Below, piece after piece: positions 53,275 through 62,599 of a DNA stretch of 64,000 bases (position 1 is the first letter of the stretch; each line of letters opens with the position of its first letter). The stretch comes from Labrenzia sp. PHM005 (lineage in GTDB: Bacteria; Pseudomonadota; Alphaproteobacteria; Rhizobiales; Stappiaceae). The notes below the pieces were generated by a model, which was not told where the DNA came from, searched no databases, and saw nothing but the letters and a program-made list of their open reading frames with translations. The stretch is taken from NCBI RefSeq assembly GCF_006517275.1, contig NZ_CP041191.1, forward strand, positions 2,723,001-2,787,000. The letters are read 5' to 3'. The position numbers and the translations under genes were made by a program.

Positions 53275-53826
53275 ATGTTACGGTCGATAAATAAAGCTAC
53301 TGGGGCACTCTGTGTACTTGCCTATACCCTCATCTTAACGGCGCAGTCTGTTTCTGCTGAAACCCGCAATATCGGCACGGCGGACGATGGTCCGCGTGGT
53401 CTCGCCGCACTGTTCACTCCCCGGGACAACATCAAAACTGGTGATCCCCGCAAAGATAAGTATGCGCGGATGATTCACAAGGCGGCGAAAAAGCATGGTG
53501 TCCCCATGAAAATCGCCCGGGCTGTTGTAGAAGTCGAAAGCAACTTCAATCCGAAAGCACGCGGCGCAGCTGGTGAAGTTGGCCTCATGCAAATCAAGCC
53601 GGCGACCGCGCGGGGCATGGGCTACCGCGGATCTACCAGGGCGCTTTATCGCCCAGAGACCAATCTGGAATGGGGCATGAAATACCTTGCCGGTGCGCAC
53701 AAACGGGCCAATGGCGATTTGTGCGGAACCATTTTGCGTTACAACGCTGGTCACTATGCCAAGCGCATGAATCCGATCAGCGCCCGCTACTGCAAAAAAG
53801 TAAAACGCATTCTGGCGTCAAGCTAA
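53275..53826 (+). CDS. Lytic transglycosylase (SLT domain)
   Basis: A 183-residue exported murein transglycosylase. The signal peptide ends near residue 28 (SVSA). The SLT domain (about 60-180) has the catalytic glutamate in AVVEVESNFNPKARG, then GEVGLMQIKPATARG and ILRYNAG. It cuts peptidoglycan glycan strands with 1,6-anhydro product formation. It is monocistronic and followed by a strong terminator. Confidence 0.92.
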   Translation: MLRSINKATGALCVLAYTLILTAQSVSAETRNIGTADDGPRGLAALFTPRDNIKTGDPRKDKYARMIHKAAKKHGVPMKIARAVVEVESNFNPKARGAAGEVGLMQIKPATARGMGYRGSTRALYRPETNLEWGMKYLAGAHKRANGDLCGTILRYNAGHYAKRMNPISARYCKKVKRILASS

Positions 53827-53857
53827 CTTGTGACAGGGCGGTCACTCGTGGGCAGGA

Positions 53858-53891
53858 AACCCCGTTGCATTCGCAGCGGGGTTTTTCTTTT
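53858..53891 (+). terminator. Rho-independent terminator of the lytic transglycosylase
   Basis: AACCCCGTTGC (53858-53868) and GCAGCGGGGTT (53873-53883) form an 11-bp stem with one wobble and an ATTC loop, followed by a T-rich tail. A textbook terminator, 31 bp after the stop. Confidence 0.92.
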
Positions 53892-53913
53892 CAAAATCGG
53901 TTGGCTATCCAAC

Positions 53914-54576
53914 TCAGGCAAACTTCTGCTTCGCAGCTCGAATGGAGGCCGGCGGCTTAATGCCATCGGGGACATCTGTGGCTACAACCGGTTGTCCGAA
54001 TCCAGTTGCAACGGGCACAACGCCCGCCCAGATGTCCGTACCGATATCAATAGGGTCATCCACCGGGGCGCCGTCACGCACTTTGGTGCTGAGATGCTCG
54101 ATGTCGAGCACCAAAACGCCGGTTGCTTTTAGCTCCTTGGGCAGCATCTCCCGGCATTCATCCCAGCGGCCAGGCGCCATGTGATCCGTAATTGCGGCAA
54201 GAGCGGTGTGTTTTTCTTCCAGGTCTTCCACCAGTCGCGCGGTGCCATGCACGATCACACAACGGAAGTTCATGGAATGGTGGAACGCGGAGCGTCCGAA
54301 CACCAGGCCGTCGAGCAGTGTCACTTCCAAACTGGCTGGAACACCCGCCTCGTTGTCCTTGATGATCCGGGTCGTGCTGGCTCCGTGAATGTACAATTTG
54401 TCACCAATCCGGGCATAGACCATTGGGATCACCATTGGCCGGCCTTCGTGAATGAAGCCGCAATGCGCGATGAGGCCGGCATCCAGAATTTCGTAGGCTA
54501 GGTCCTTGTCATACCCACCCCGGTTCATTTGCCGGATTTTTGCATAGGGCGGCAGGTCGGGTTTTTCGTGTTTCAT
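53914..54576 (-). CDS. Pyridoxamine 5'-phosphate oxidase-like FMN-binding protein
   Basis: A 220-residue flavin-binding split-barrel protein. YAKIRQMNRGGYDKDLAYEI at the start and HCGFIHEGRPMVIPMVYARI followed by LYIHGASTT fit the putative PNPOx-family flavoproteins that share fold but usually not activity with PdxH. It diverges from a MocR-type regulator by 83 bp; MocR regulators often control vitamin B6-related or amino-acid genes, and this gene is the probable target. Substrate unknown. Cytoplasmic. Confidence 0.85.
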   Translation of the reverse strand: MKHEKPDLPPYAKIRQMNRGGYDKDLAYEILDAGLIAHCGFIHEGRPMVIPMVYARIGDKLYIHGASTTRIIKDNEAGVPASLEVTLLDGLVFGRSAFHHSMNFRCVIVHGTARLVEDLEEKHTALAAITDHMAPGRWDECREMLPKELKATGVLVLDIEHLSTKVRDGAPVDDPIDIGTDIWAGVVPVATGFGQPVVATDVPDGIKPPASIRAAKQKFA

Positions 54577-54619
54577 ATCAATGTTCTTTGGTTCTGGATC
54601 TTGAGTGCCTTGGTTATGG

Positions 54620-54659
54620 CCGGTAAACTGGTTCTTTAAAAAGATCCGGTTTTAAAAAA
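54620..54659 (+). promoter_or_regulatory. Direct repeats upstream of the MocR gene
   Basis: CCGGTAAA (54620), CTGGTTCTTTAAAA (54628-54641) and CCGGTTTTAAAA (54646-54657) are similarly oriented half-sites in the 83-bp divergent gap. MocR-type regulators typically bind directly repeated sites near their own promoter, so this is a likely autoregulatory and target site. Confidence 0.45.
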
Positions 54660-56123
54660 ATGAAAGTACCAAAGATTCCGGAAGGGGTGTGCGACCTTGA
54701 CCGCAGCTCGGCAGTTCCGCTGTCCCAGCAGATTTACCGGGCGCTTCGGGAGGCGGTGGGGCAGGGCCGTCTTAAGGCGGGTATGCGCCTGCCGTCGTCG
54801 CGCAGTTTTGCGCATCAACACGCCATATCGCGCAATACGGTCAATGCCGCGTATGAGTTGCTGAAGGCTGAGGGAATTGTTGAAATCAGGCCGGGCGCCG
54901 CACCCGTAGTTGTGGAAGGGGCAAGCCCGGAGGGCTCTAAAACAGACGAGAATGTGCCGCGGCCAGTTCGAGGGTTGTCAGACCGGGGCCGTAAACTTGC
55001 AGAAAATTTGCGCGGCGACAGTTGGGGGCAGCGCCATGGGGCTCTGCAGCCTGGGGCCCCAGCTTTGGACGCCTTCCCCTATGAACTGTGGGCTCGTTGT
55101 CTGCGGCGCGCGGCCCGAACGGTGCAGACCCCGGACCTTCTTTATCAAAACATTTCAGGTTATCCGCCGCTCAAAAAGGTACTGGCTGAGTACCTGGCCA
55201 GTGAACGGGGCGTCCGCGCCTCGCCGGATCAGGTATTGATTGTGCCATCTATGCAAGCTGCCCTTGCAGGGATTTCAGCGGCGCTTTCTGATCCCGGTGA
55301 CACGGCCTGGATCGAAGATCCGGGGTATATGGGGGCGCGAACCGCCTTTTACGGTGCAGGTCTCAATATCAAAGGACTTCCGGTCGATGAGTTCGGCGTC
55401 CTGCCGGAGAGCCTTTTCAACAATGATCCGAGCCCACGTCTTATCTATGTGACCCCTTCGCATCAGTATCCGTTTGGCGCGCGTATGCCCTTGGCCCGCC
55501 GTCTTGCGTTGATCGAGGCGGCAGCTCAATTGGGCGCGACCGTTCTGGAGGACGATTACGACAGTGAGTTTTTGTTTGAAGGCCGCCCGGTAGCTGCTCT
55601 GCAAGGCCTCGCAGATGCTGGTGAAGTGATTTATATGGGCACCTTTTCAAAGAGCCTTTTACCCGGACTGCGGGTGTCTTATGTGGTCGTTCCGAAGGAT
55701 TTGGCAGGTCCACTTGGCTCCGCGTTCCGGAACATGGGGCAGCTGGTGAATGTTCATGCTCAGATTGCCCTGACAGATTTCATCGACAGCGGGCATTACC
55801 GGGCCCACTTGAAAAAGATCCGCACGCTTTACCAGCAGCGCGGCTTGGCGCTGGTAGGAGCTCTAAAGGAAAGGCTCGGCAATAAAATCTCGGTAGACCC
55901 TCCCTTGGGCAATGTGCAGGTAACTGTGCGGCTGAATGAAGATCTGCAGGATCTAAAGATCGCGCGAGCCATGCAAGCGCGCGGTTACTCCGTGTCGCCC
56001 TTGAGTGTCTGTTATCTGGACGCACAGCCCAAACCTGGACTGATCATCGGGTTTGCCGGCGCCTCTGATGCGCAGATCCAAGGCGGGGTCAGTGTTTTGA
56101 AAGAGGTCCTGAACTCAGCTTAG
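54660..56123 (+). CDS. MocR-family PLP-dependent transcription regulator
   Basis: A 487-residue GntR/MocR protein. The winged HTH is at about 20-85 (PLSQQIYRALREAVGQGRLK, GMRLPSSRSFAHQHAISRNT), a linker to about 115, then an aminotransferase class I-like domain. The PLP lysine is in YMGTFSKSLLPGLRVSYVVV near 330. It senses PLP or PLP with an amino acid. No Shine-Dalgarno precedes ATG 54660. The divergent PNPOx-like gene is the likely target. Confidence 0.9.
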   Translation: MKVPKIPEGVCDLDRSSAVPLSQQIYRALREAVGQGRLKAGMRLPSSRSFAHQHAISRNTVNAAYELLKAEGIVEIRPGAAPVVVEGASPEGSKTDENVPRPVRGLSDRGRKLAENLRGDSWGQRHGALQPGAPALDAFPYELWARCLRRAARTVQTPDLLYQNISGYPPLKKVLAEYLASERGVRASPDQVLIVPSMQAALAGISAALSDPGDTAWIEDPGYMGARTAFYGAGLNIKGLPVDEFGVLPESLFNNDPSPRLIYVTPSHQYPFGARMPLARRLALIEAAAQLGATVLEDDYDSEFLFEGRPVAALQGLADAGEVIYMGTFSKSLLPGLRVSYVVVPKDLAGPLGSAFRNMGQLVNVHAQIALTDFIDSGHYRAHLKKIRTLYQQRGLALVGALKERLGNKISVDPPLGNVQVTVRLNEDLQDLKIARAMQARGYSVSPLSVCYLDAQPKPGLIIGFAGASDAQIQGGVSVLKEVLNSA

Positions 56124-56155
56124 ATCCGAACCTCCTATGCAGATCCAAATCAGAG

Positions 56156-57757
56156 TTATTCAATCACTTTGGATGTTGCTTCAAAACGGGTTCCGGATTT
56201 CGGCGCTTTGCCATTCAGATGGGCGGAAATCCTCCAAAGGTGATAGGCGGAGCGGTGCAGCCAACGCACCGCATCGACGCGGGAGAAGGCGTTTTCAAGG
56301 TCAATCTGATCTCTGGACGCGAGATCAAGGACACTATGGCGGTAGCGCCACCGTTCTTCGCGAAAGCACTTCCTCAAATTATCAAATTCAACAGGCAGTT
56401 CCCTTGAAGAAGAAGGTGCTGAAAATTCACCTGCGAGTTTGGCAAGCTGCCGGGCAAGCCTTGTGAGTTCTTCTGTCGACTGAATGGTCAGGATGCGGTC
56501 TGTCTGCCGAAGCCGGCCGGAAAGCCTGTCCATATGGTCGAGCACATGTACGAGCTTCAGATGCTTGTCATGGGAGCGGGGATCTTCCGGTCCTGTCCGG
56601 ATACGGTTTACGAAGCTGCGGAGTGTGTCGATTGATTGATCAAACGCGTCCAGAGGGATTTCGGCTGTGCTGTCACCATCCGGTCCGAGCTGATTAGATA
56701 AAGCTTGAAACATAAGGGTTGCTTGGTCCCGAACGGCAGCGTCAGCTGCATCCAGGGCACTGGCCGGATCATTAAGCAAAGTCTCGTCGAGGCGTTCGGC
56801 CGGGTCCGTTTCACCTGATGGGATTAACAGCATGATCAGCCGGGCAAATTGATTGGTGAATCCAACGACTGCAAACACGCCGATGAGATTAAACACCGTA
56901 TGGAAGCCGACGAGTGCGACCTGCGGATCGAGACTGGCCCCTGCAGAAGCAGCGAGCCATCCGAGTGGAACAAGCAGCCAAAACGCTAAGAACCCGGTCA
57001 GCAGGTTGTAGAGGACATGGGCAAATCCGGTGCGCCTGGAAGCAACTGATCCTCCAACAGTTGCAAGGGCAGCCGTTGCGGTTGTGCCGACATCCATGCC
57101 GATGACCAGTGCGGCCGCCTGAGGAAAGGAAATGGCTCCGACAGTTAGAGCTGCCAAAGCCGTTGCTACACCGGCGCTGGATGACTGGGTGATGAGCGTG
57201 ATGACAATACCGATCAAGACCAGCTGGAACCGACCAAAGAGCGTATCTCCTGGGAAATCATCGGGTGTCACTTTGCCTTCCAGGATCGAAAAGCCTTGAG
57301 TGAGTGTATCGATGCCAACAAACAACAGTCCGAAACCGGCAATTGCCAGCCCGAACGGTTTCCAGTGTCCCTTGCCGAACAACTGAGCAAGAATACCGGC
57401 AAAAATCAAAGGCTGCGCCAGCAAGCCGATTTTGAGTTTGAAACCGAGCAGCGCGACCATCCAGCCGGTGATCGTCGTGCCGAGGTTGGCCCCGAATATG
57501 ACACCCAGCGCTTGCGGGAAGGTCATCAAGCCAGCGCTGACAAATCCGACGGTGGCGACAGTGGTGGCGCTGGAAGACTGCAAGGCGGCCGTGGCCAGTG
57601 CTCCCGACACGGCCCCTGCGAGCGGCGTTTGCGTCGACTTTTGAAGGAATTGACGGAGCCGGTTTCCAGCCAGCTGCCGTAGCCCGCTGGTCATCAAATG
57701 CATGCCAAGCAGAAACAGGCCGAGCCCACCAAAGACGGTGATGATAGATTGCAACAT
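56156..57757 (-). CDS. Na+/phosphate cotransporter family protein with PhoU-like domain
   Basis: A 533-residue protein. The PhoU-like cytoplasmic C-terminal half (from about 330) follows a membrane half with the two inverted QSSSA repeats of NptA-type transporters (ALQSSSATTVATVGF near 60; LITQSSSAGVATALAAL near 190). Na+-driven phosphate uptake is inferred from the family; the physiological direction may vary. It is not linked to other phosphate genes here. Confidence 0.88.
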   Translation of the reverse strand: MLQSIITVFGGLGLFLLGMHLMTSGLRQLAGNRLRQFLQKSTQTPLAGAVSGALATAALQSSSATTVATVGFVSAGLMTFPQALGVIFGANLGTTITGWMVALLGFKLKIGLLAQPLIFAGILAQLFGKGHWKPFGLAIAGFGLLFVGIDTLTQGFSILEGKVTPDDFPGDTLFGRFQLVLIGIVITLITQSSSAGVATALAALTVGAISFPQAAALVIGMDVGTTATAALATVGGSVASRRTGFAHVLYNLLTGFLAFWLLVPLGWLAASAGASLDPQVALVGFHTVFNLIGVFAVVGFTNQFARLIMLLIPSGETDPAERLDETLLNDPASALDAADAAVRDQATLMFQALSNQLGPDGDSTAEIPLDAFDQSIDTLRSFVNRIRTGPEDPRSHDKHLKLVHVLDHMDRLSGRLRQTDRILTIQSTEELTRLARQLAKLAGEFSAPSSSRELPVEFDNLRKCFREERWRYRHSVLDLASRDQIDLENAFSRVDAVRWLHRSAYHLWRISAHLNGKAPKSGTRFEATSKVIE

Positions 57758-57897
57758 GCCCGAGTTTAGGACTGAAGCCTGCGTTGGATCATCTGGAAAT
57801 TTACCTACAAATTGAGAACAGGTTTACCTCGCAGGCTAGTTTCTACGATTTCGAGAGCAGAGCCGGTCTTTCTTTGCGCTGGCCGAAGACCGCCTTT

Positions 57898-58551
57898 TTA
57901 AGAGAGCTTCATTTGCGGAACGTCACCGCGAATGATCAAGTTGGCCTCTGTCGCAGAGATCACATCGTCAACACTGGTGTTTGGACCGGTCTGCTTCAGA
58001 ACAAGACCATCGTCGGTGGGCTCAATGACCGCCATTTCAGTGACGATGAGACTGACGCGGCGTTGAGCGGTCAGCGGCAATTCGCATTTCTGCAGGATCT
58101 TGGGTTTGCCCTTGGCGGTGTGCACCATGGCGACAATGACATGTTTGGCGCCAGCAACCAGGTCCATTGCGCCGCCCATGCCCGGCACCATCTTGCCCGG
58201 GATCATCCAATTGGCGAGATAGCCGCGTTCATCAATCTGAAGACCGCCCAAAACGGTTGTGTCCAGATGACCGCCCCGGATCAAGCCGAAGCTCATAGCG
58301 CTGTCAATGGATGCTGCCCCCGGTACCGCGGTCACAAACCCGCCACCGGCATCGGTTAAGTCCGGATCTTCCATACCTTCCGGCGGCCGGGCGCCGAGCC
58401 CAATGACACCGTTTTCCGCCTGAAAGAAAACATGGACATCTTTGGGAAGGTAGTTGGCGACCATTGACGGCAGGCCAATACCGAGATTGACCAGTGTATC
58501 GGGTTGAATTTCCTGGGCCACCCGGCGGGCAATGATTTCCTTGGCATCCAT
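57898..58551 (-). CDS. atoA: Acetoacetate-type CoA-transferase, beta subunit
   Basis: A 217-residue family I CoA-transferase beta subunit. The catalytic glutamate is E46 in FFQAENGVIGLG. GGLQIDERGYLANWMIPGKM and MDLVAGAKHVIVAM are typical of AtoA/ScoB. Its ATG 58551 shares a base with the stop of the alpha subunit gene (TGATG), so the subunits are co-translated. Transfers CoA between acetate or succinate and acetoacetate or a related 3-oxoacid. Confidence 0.92.
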   Translation of the reverse strand: MDAKEIIARRVAQEIQPDTLVNLGIGLPSMVANYLPKDVHVFFQAENGVIGLGARPPEGMEDPDLTDAGGGFVTAVPGAASIDSAMSFGLIRGGHLDTTVLGGLQIDERGYLANWMIPGKMVPGMGGAMDLVAGAKHVIVAMVHTAKGKPKILQKCELPLTAQRRVSLIVTEMAVIEPTDDGLVLKQTGPNTSVDDVISATEANLIIRGDVPQMKLS

Positions 58552-59204
58552 CAGTGCGCCCTCTCCAGCAGATGATCCACAAGAATTCCCGGTGTTTTGA
58601 CCGCATCAGGCGAAATCACACCGACTGGAACGATGGTTTGCGGTTCGGCGATCACAGTTGATCCGGCCATTGCCATGATCGGATTGAAATTATGCGCGGT
58701 CAGTGAATACTCCAGATTGCCGACATAATCGGCCTGATGTGCCGCAATCAGGGCAAAGTCGCCGCCGAGCGGCGTTTCAAGCAGATAGGCTTTGCCATCA
58801 ACCTCAATCCGCTGCTTACCCTCTTCTACCAGGGTGCCGAGACCTGTGGGCGTCAGGATCCCGCCAAGGCCGACGCCTGCAGCGCGGATCCGCTCGACCA
58901 GCGTTCCTTGCGGCACCAGATCGACATCGATTTCGCCGGAAATCATCTTCTGTTGAGTTTCCGGGTTAAGGCCGATGTGGGAGGCAATCACCTTGGTGAC
59001 GGAACCGGCACTGATCAGCTTGCCGATACCCTTGCCGGGCATCGCGGTGTCATTGGCGATTACGGTCATGTTTTTGGCGCCACGCGCCACCAAAGCGTCA
59101 ATCAACCTGTGCGGAGATCCAACGGCCATGAAGCCGCCAATCAAAAGAGTTGATCCGTCCGGTATCATCTCAGCGGCTTCCGCCGCCTTGACCGCATGTT
59201 TCAT
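58551..59204 (-). CDS. atoD: Acetoacetate-type CoA-transferase, alpha subunit
   Basis: A 217-residue family I CoA-transferase alpha subunit. GSTLLIGGFMAVGSPHRLID (CoA loop GGF) and SHIGLNPETQQKMISGEIDV are the AtoD/ScoA pattern. It is the first gene of the pair. A TetR gene follows upstream on the same strand, about 100 bp away, and is a candidate regulator of the pair. Works with AtoA in short-chain fatty-acid or ketone-body utilisation. Confidence 0.92.
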   Translation of the reverse strand: MKHAVKAAEAAEMIPDGSTLLIGGFMAVGSPHRLIDALVARGAKNMTVIANDTAMPGKGIGKLISAGSVTKVIASHIGLNPETQQKMISGEIDVDLVPQGTLVERIRAAGVGLGGILTPTGLGTLVEEGKQRIEVDGKAYLLETPLGGDFALIAAHQADYVGNLEYSLTAHNFNPIMAMAGSTVIAEPQTIVPVGVISPDAVKTPGILVDHLLERAH

Positions 59205-59306
59205 CTATGCGCCCCCAAGTCCCCAATGCCGACCGATAAACGTTAACGGTTTCAGGGCCGTATGCAAATGAAGATTGTGCGACGCGGGAGGTTTGGTCGA
59301 TTGAGC

Positions 59307-59897
59307 TTAGACGAAAAGTTCGGCTTTGAGGCTCCGGGCAGCACAGTCTGCTGCCAACGCAATCGTTTTGCCGTCATGACCTGTTCGGGCCAAAGCGTTC
59401 AGGCCCATCAACACAGTGAGAACATAGGCGGTGATGGCCTCGATACAATCCGGTCCGGCCGCATTGAGGTCCAGATCCTTTTCCAAATGACTCTTGAGGT
59501 GGATTTCCATCTGGGTCATGTGCTCCGCGACGGCGCCTTTGACCGTTTGAGGTTCCGTTTTAGCGACCGCGGAAGACAGCAAAAGGCAGCCGCGGAAGGT
59601 GTTGGCCGACATGAATGCGCCAATGTGCCGGATAAATTCTGCGAGACTGTCCAGTGGCGATTTGTTCGAGGTTAAGCTGGACAGGCCCGGTTCGGTCACC
59701 TCGTCCCAATAGCGTTGAAGAGCGGCCTGAAACACCTCATCCTTGCCGCCGAAAGCCGCATAGAAGCTGCCGCGCTTGATGCCGGCGGCGGCTTGAAGAT
59801 CGTCAATGGAGGTGGCGTCAAAGCCCTTGGACCAGAACACATCGACAAAAGCCTCCATCGCCGTGTCTTTGTCATAGGATTTTGGTCGTCCAGCCAT
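59307..59897 (-). CDS. TetR-family regulator
   Basis: A 196-residue TetR protein. MAGRPKSYDKDTAMEAFVDV opens the family HTH (to about 60, with IKRGSFYAAFGGKDEVFQAA). The rest is a ligand domain with GCLLLSSAVAKTEPQ near 105. It lies between the CoA-transferase genes and an AhpD-like gene, all on the minus strand. The short gap (about 50 bp) to the AhpD-like gene upstream suggests co-transcription with it. Confidence 0.85.
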   Translation of the reverse strand: MAGRPKSYDKDTAMEAFVDVFWSKGFDATSIDDLQAAAGIKRGSFYAAFGGKDEVFQAALQRYWDEVTEPGLSSLTSNKSPLDSLAEFIRHIGAFMSANTFRGCLLLSSAVAKTEPQTVKGAVAEHMTQMEIHLKSHLEKDLDLNAAGPDCIEAITAYVLTVLMGLNALARTGHDGKTIALAADCAARSLKAELFV

Positions 59898-59947
59898 ACA
59901 GCATATCAAAAGTTGGCGGCCCGGCCGAAACCCGGCCGGGCAAGGGG

Positions 59948-60517
59948 TTATTCCGCAGCTGCACGATCCGGTGCTGTCCAGGCAAATTTCTGGAATGCAG
60001 CGTCGATCGGCGTCTGCGCCAAGTGGTTCACATAGTTTGACATAACCTTCTGGGCCAGGCCAAGGACGATGTCGAGCACGTTGCGTTTGGTAAATCCGGC
60101 ATCCAGGAAGATCTGAACGTCGGCATCATCGACAAAACCACGCTGACGGACAACTTTTAAGGTGAAGTCGCGAAGAGCCTCCAAGCGCGGGTCTGGCAGG
60201 GGCGTTTTGTTACGCAGAGCTTCGATGACGTCGTTCGGGACTTTCTGCATATGGGCAATACCAGTGTGGGCCGGCACACAATAATGGCACTCATGTTCCA
60301 CATTGATCGTTAGCCAGACGACATTTTGTTCGACCGTTGAGAGACTGGTCTTCTGAAATAGCTCATGCAGCTTTTGATAGGCTTCAAGATGTTCCGGGGA
60401 TTCAGCCATCACCGCGTGCAGGCCCGGGATCATACCAAAAGCCTTAATCGAGTTGTCGAGCAAAGCGGGCCCGCCATCCGGTGCCGTTTCTTGTGTGTGC
60501 AATTGAAAATCAGTCAT
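59948..60517 (-). CDS. Carboxymuconolactone decarboxylase/AhpD-like protein
   Basis: A 189-residue protein with the AhpD-core motif EHECHYCVPAHTG (E and CxxC then H) near residue 80. In this family a CxxC motif with a nearby histidine acts in peroxide detoxification. The alkylhydroperoxidase-like role is inferred; carboxymuconolactone decarboxylases share the fold. ATG 60517 has GGAG ten bases upstream; an earlier start at 60529 lacks support. It probably heads a two-gene operon with the TetR gene. Confidence 0.87.
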   Translation of the reverse strand: MTDFQLHTQETAPDGGPALLDNSIKAFGMIPGLHAVMAESPEHLEAYQKLHELFQKTSLSTVEQNVVWLTINVEHECHYCVPAHTGIAHMQKVPNDVIEALRNKTPLPDPRLEALRDFTLKVVRQRGFVDDADVQIFLDAGFTKRNVLDIVLGLAQKVMSNYVNHLAQTPIDAAFQKFAWTAPDRAAAE

Positions 60518-60861
60518 CGAACTCTCCATCTTGGCGAAAGTGCCGCGCTAGAGATGGGTATTTTGTACTTAAGAGTCAAAAATTAATTTGAACTCGAAAA
60601 TGGCTTGTTTCTGCGAATGAGATGCGCGCTCAAGAAATCGTGTGCACCACTCGCAAACCGGTGACATCTATCTGCGTATCCAATATGCGATGGAGTTGAT
60701 TGGTTTGTTTGACGAGCTGGACGACGCGGAGCGCAGACAATAGATTTTGCTGGTGACGTTGATAGGAAAGAACCAGTTCGATTGCCCAAAATGTCACCAG
60801 TAACTCTTTGCTGATCGATTGGCGGCCTGGCCTAAACAAAAAGCAACAGAACGGAACAGAA
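60518..60861. other. Gene-free divergent region
   Basis: 344 bp between the AhpD-like and Crp/Fnr genes, AT-rich near the first. No gene, tRNA or clear repeat was recognised; it must hold both promoters. Confidence 0.4.
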
Positions 60862-61464
60862 TTGACCGACCAAGAAGCTCTCACAACGTTTTCAAACTGG
60901 CTGCGGGAAACGGGCGGGGTTTCTTCAGAGACGGCCGCCGCGGCTCGGACCCATGCAGAGGTGCGCCGATTTGAGCGTGAGGATAGTTTGTTCGCTGCGG
61001 GAGATCGGCCGAAGTGCCTGTACTTCGTCCAATCAGGGCTGGTCCGGTTTTATTACCTGACCCGAGACGGCAAGGAATACAACAAGAGCTTTGCGTCAGA
61101 AGGTGGTGTCGTGACCAGCATGTCGACCTTTCTGTCGGGAGCGCCAAGCCCGTTCCACACACAGGCGCTGGAAGAGACGATCACCGTCGCTCTGCCTATG
61201 GAGTTCGTTCGCAAACAAGCAGCCACCGACTTAAGTCTGGAGCGCCTAGTGAACCGTTTTGTTGTCCAGCTTGCCGTCAAGAAGGAACAGCGGGAGGCCT
61301 CGTTCCTCTTGATGGACGCAGGCGAGCGGTACGAGTTGTTTCTGGAGGATTTTTCAGATCTTGCACCGCGTTTGCCGCTGTATCACATCGCGTCTTATCT
61401 CGGGATTACGCCGGTTGCTCTGTCGCGGATCCGGGCACGCCGGACTGGGAGGCGTGCTTCTTAA
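60862..61464 (+). CDS. Crp/Fnr-family regulator
   Basis: A 200-residue protein. A cyclic-nucleotide-binding-type domain at about 20-130 (LYFVQSGLVRFYYLTRDGKE) and an HTH at the C-terminus (HIASYLGITPVALSRIRAR) fit Crp/Fnr. There are no FNR-type cysteines, so it is not an iron-sulfur oxygen sensor. TTG 60862 is preferred (CGGAACAGAA before it); a TTG 54 bases earlier gives an extension outside the family. The SDR gene follows 69 bp later and is the probable target. Confidence 0.8.
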   Translation: MTDQEALTTFSNWLRETGGVSSETAAAARTHAEVRRFEREDSLFAAGDRPKCLYFVQSGLVRFYYLTRDGKEYNKSFASEGGVVTSMSTFLSGAPSPFHTQALEETITVALPMEFVRKQAATDLSLERLVNRFVVQLAVKKEQREASFLLMDAGERYELFLEDFSDLAPRLPLYHIASYLGITPVALSRIRARRTGRRAS

Positions 61465-61533
61465 CCCAGTATAATGCCGATCTCTGGCCAGCCGGATATT
61501 GCTCCTGTCAACAGAAACAGGAGGCCGTCCGGC

Positions 61534-62265
61534 ATGAGCATCAAAAAGACCATCATCATCACTGGCGGCGCTGTTGGGTTGGGGCTTGAATTGACCCGGA
61601 TCTATGCCGGCCGCGGACACAATGTCATCGTGTGTGGCCGAACCGAGAGCGCCCTTACGGCTGTTTCGGAAGAATATCCAAATACCACCGTCTTTTGTCT
61701 CGATTTGTCAACGCCGTCTGGCCGCAGGCAATTCGTAGATGGGATCCACGATCTGGACGTCGATGTGGACCTGTTGATCCACAATGCCGCCGTTCAGGTC
61801 TCAGCGGATTTCTCCAAAGGCGCCGCAGTTCCGGAACGGATCGCCGCTGAACTTTCCATCAATCTGCATGCGCCTATCGAATTGACCACGGACTTAATGC
61901 CGCTACTCCGCAAAGCGGTACGGCCGCAGATCGTCTTCATTTCGTCGGCGCTGGGCCGTGTACCAAAACAATCTGCGCCGGTTTATTGCGCTACAAAAGC
62001 GGGCCTGTCGACGTTCGCGCGCTGCTTGCGCTATCAGTTGGAAGGAACACCGGTATTGGTCACCGATGTGGTACCTGATCTGATCAGAACGCGGATGGCC
62101 GCCGGCCGGGAGGAAAACGCGCTGCATCCTGCGGACGCTGCGAATGTCATTGTTCGGGGACTAGAACAGGGAAAAACCGAAATCCGCTTGGGCCGGGTGC
62201 CTGTCCTTTATACACTTCACCGGTTCCTGCCGTCTTTGGCTTACCGGATGCTGAAAGCTGCTTAG
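61534..62265 (+). CDS. Short-chain dehydrogenase/reductase
   Basis: A 243-residue classical SDR. The glycine motif TGGAVGLG (10-17) binds NAD(P)H. The catalytic serine is in FISSALGRV (near 145), and Tyr and Lys are in YCATK (near 158). AGGAGG lies nine bases before ATG 61534; a longer frame upstream lacks a site. Substrate unknown. It follows the Crp/Fnr regulator closely. Confidence 0.88.
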   Translation: MSIKKTIIITGGAVGLGLELTRIYAGRGHNVIVCGRTESALTAVSEEYPNTTVFCLDLSTPSGRRQFVDGIHDLDVDVDLLIHNAAVQVSADFSKGAAVPERIAAELSINLHAPIELTTDLMPLLRKAVRPQIVFISSALGRVPKQSAPVYCATKAGLSTFARCLRYQLEGTPVLVTDVVPDLIRTRMAAGREENALHPADAANVIVRGLEQGKTEIRLGRVPVLYTLHRFLPSLAYRMLKAA

Positions 62266-62599
62266 TGGGAGAATCGGCATTAAGTTCAGGGCTTGCATGA
62301 CCCTGTGTAAAAAGCCAACTTGAGTTCTCGGTGCCTTAGTCAGTCGGCAAGGCACCGCCGGACAAAGCCTAGTTGGGCGACCTTGGGGAATATGTGGGAG
62401 AATGCACATGACCCCGGCAAATGCGGTGTCAGTGATCTTTTGAGGTGTTTTGGGATTGCTGTTTTTGAAGGACGGTTTTTAAAGGTTCAAATTGCAGTTT
62501 GACTTTTTGATGTGGCCTCGGCGGGAATGTGAATTTTTTCGCTTGTCGAACACAGATGTGTAGCGCTTTGAGTACGGATCGAGTGCAGGAAGGACTGAG
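62266..62599. other. Gap with hairpins before the DUF2339 gene
   Basis: 334 bp without a gene. CGGTGCCTT (62329-62337) and AAGGCACCG (62349-62357) form a perfect 9-bp stem with an 11-base loop, and CAGGG-CCCTG near 62287-62305 a smaller one. Both lack T-runs; either could end the SDR transcript. Confidence 0.45.
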
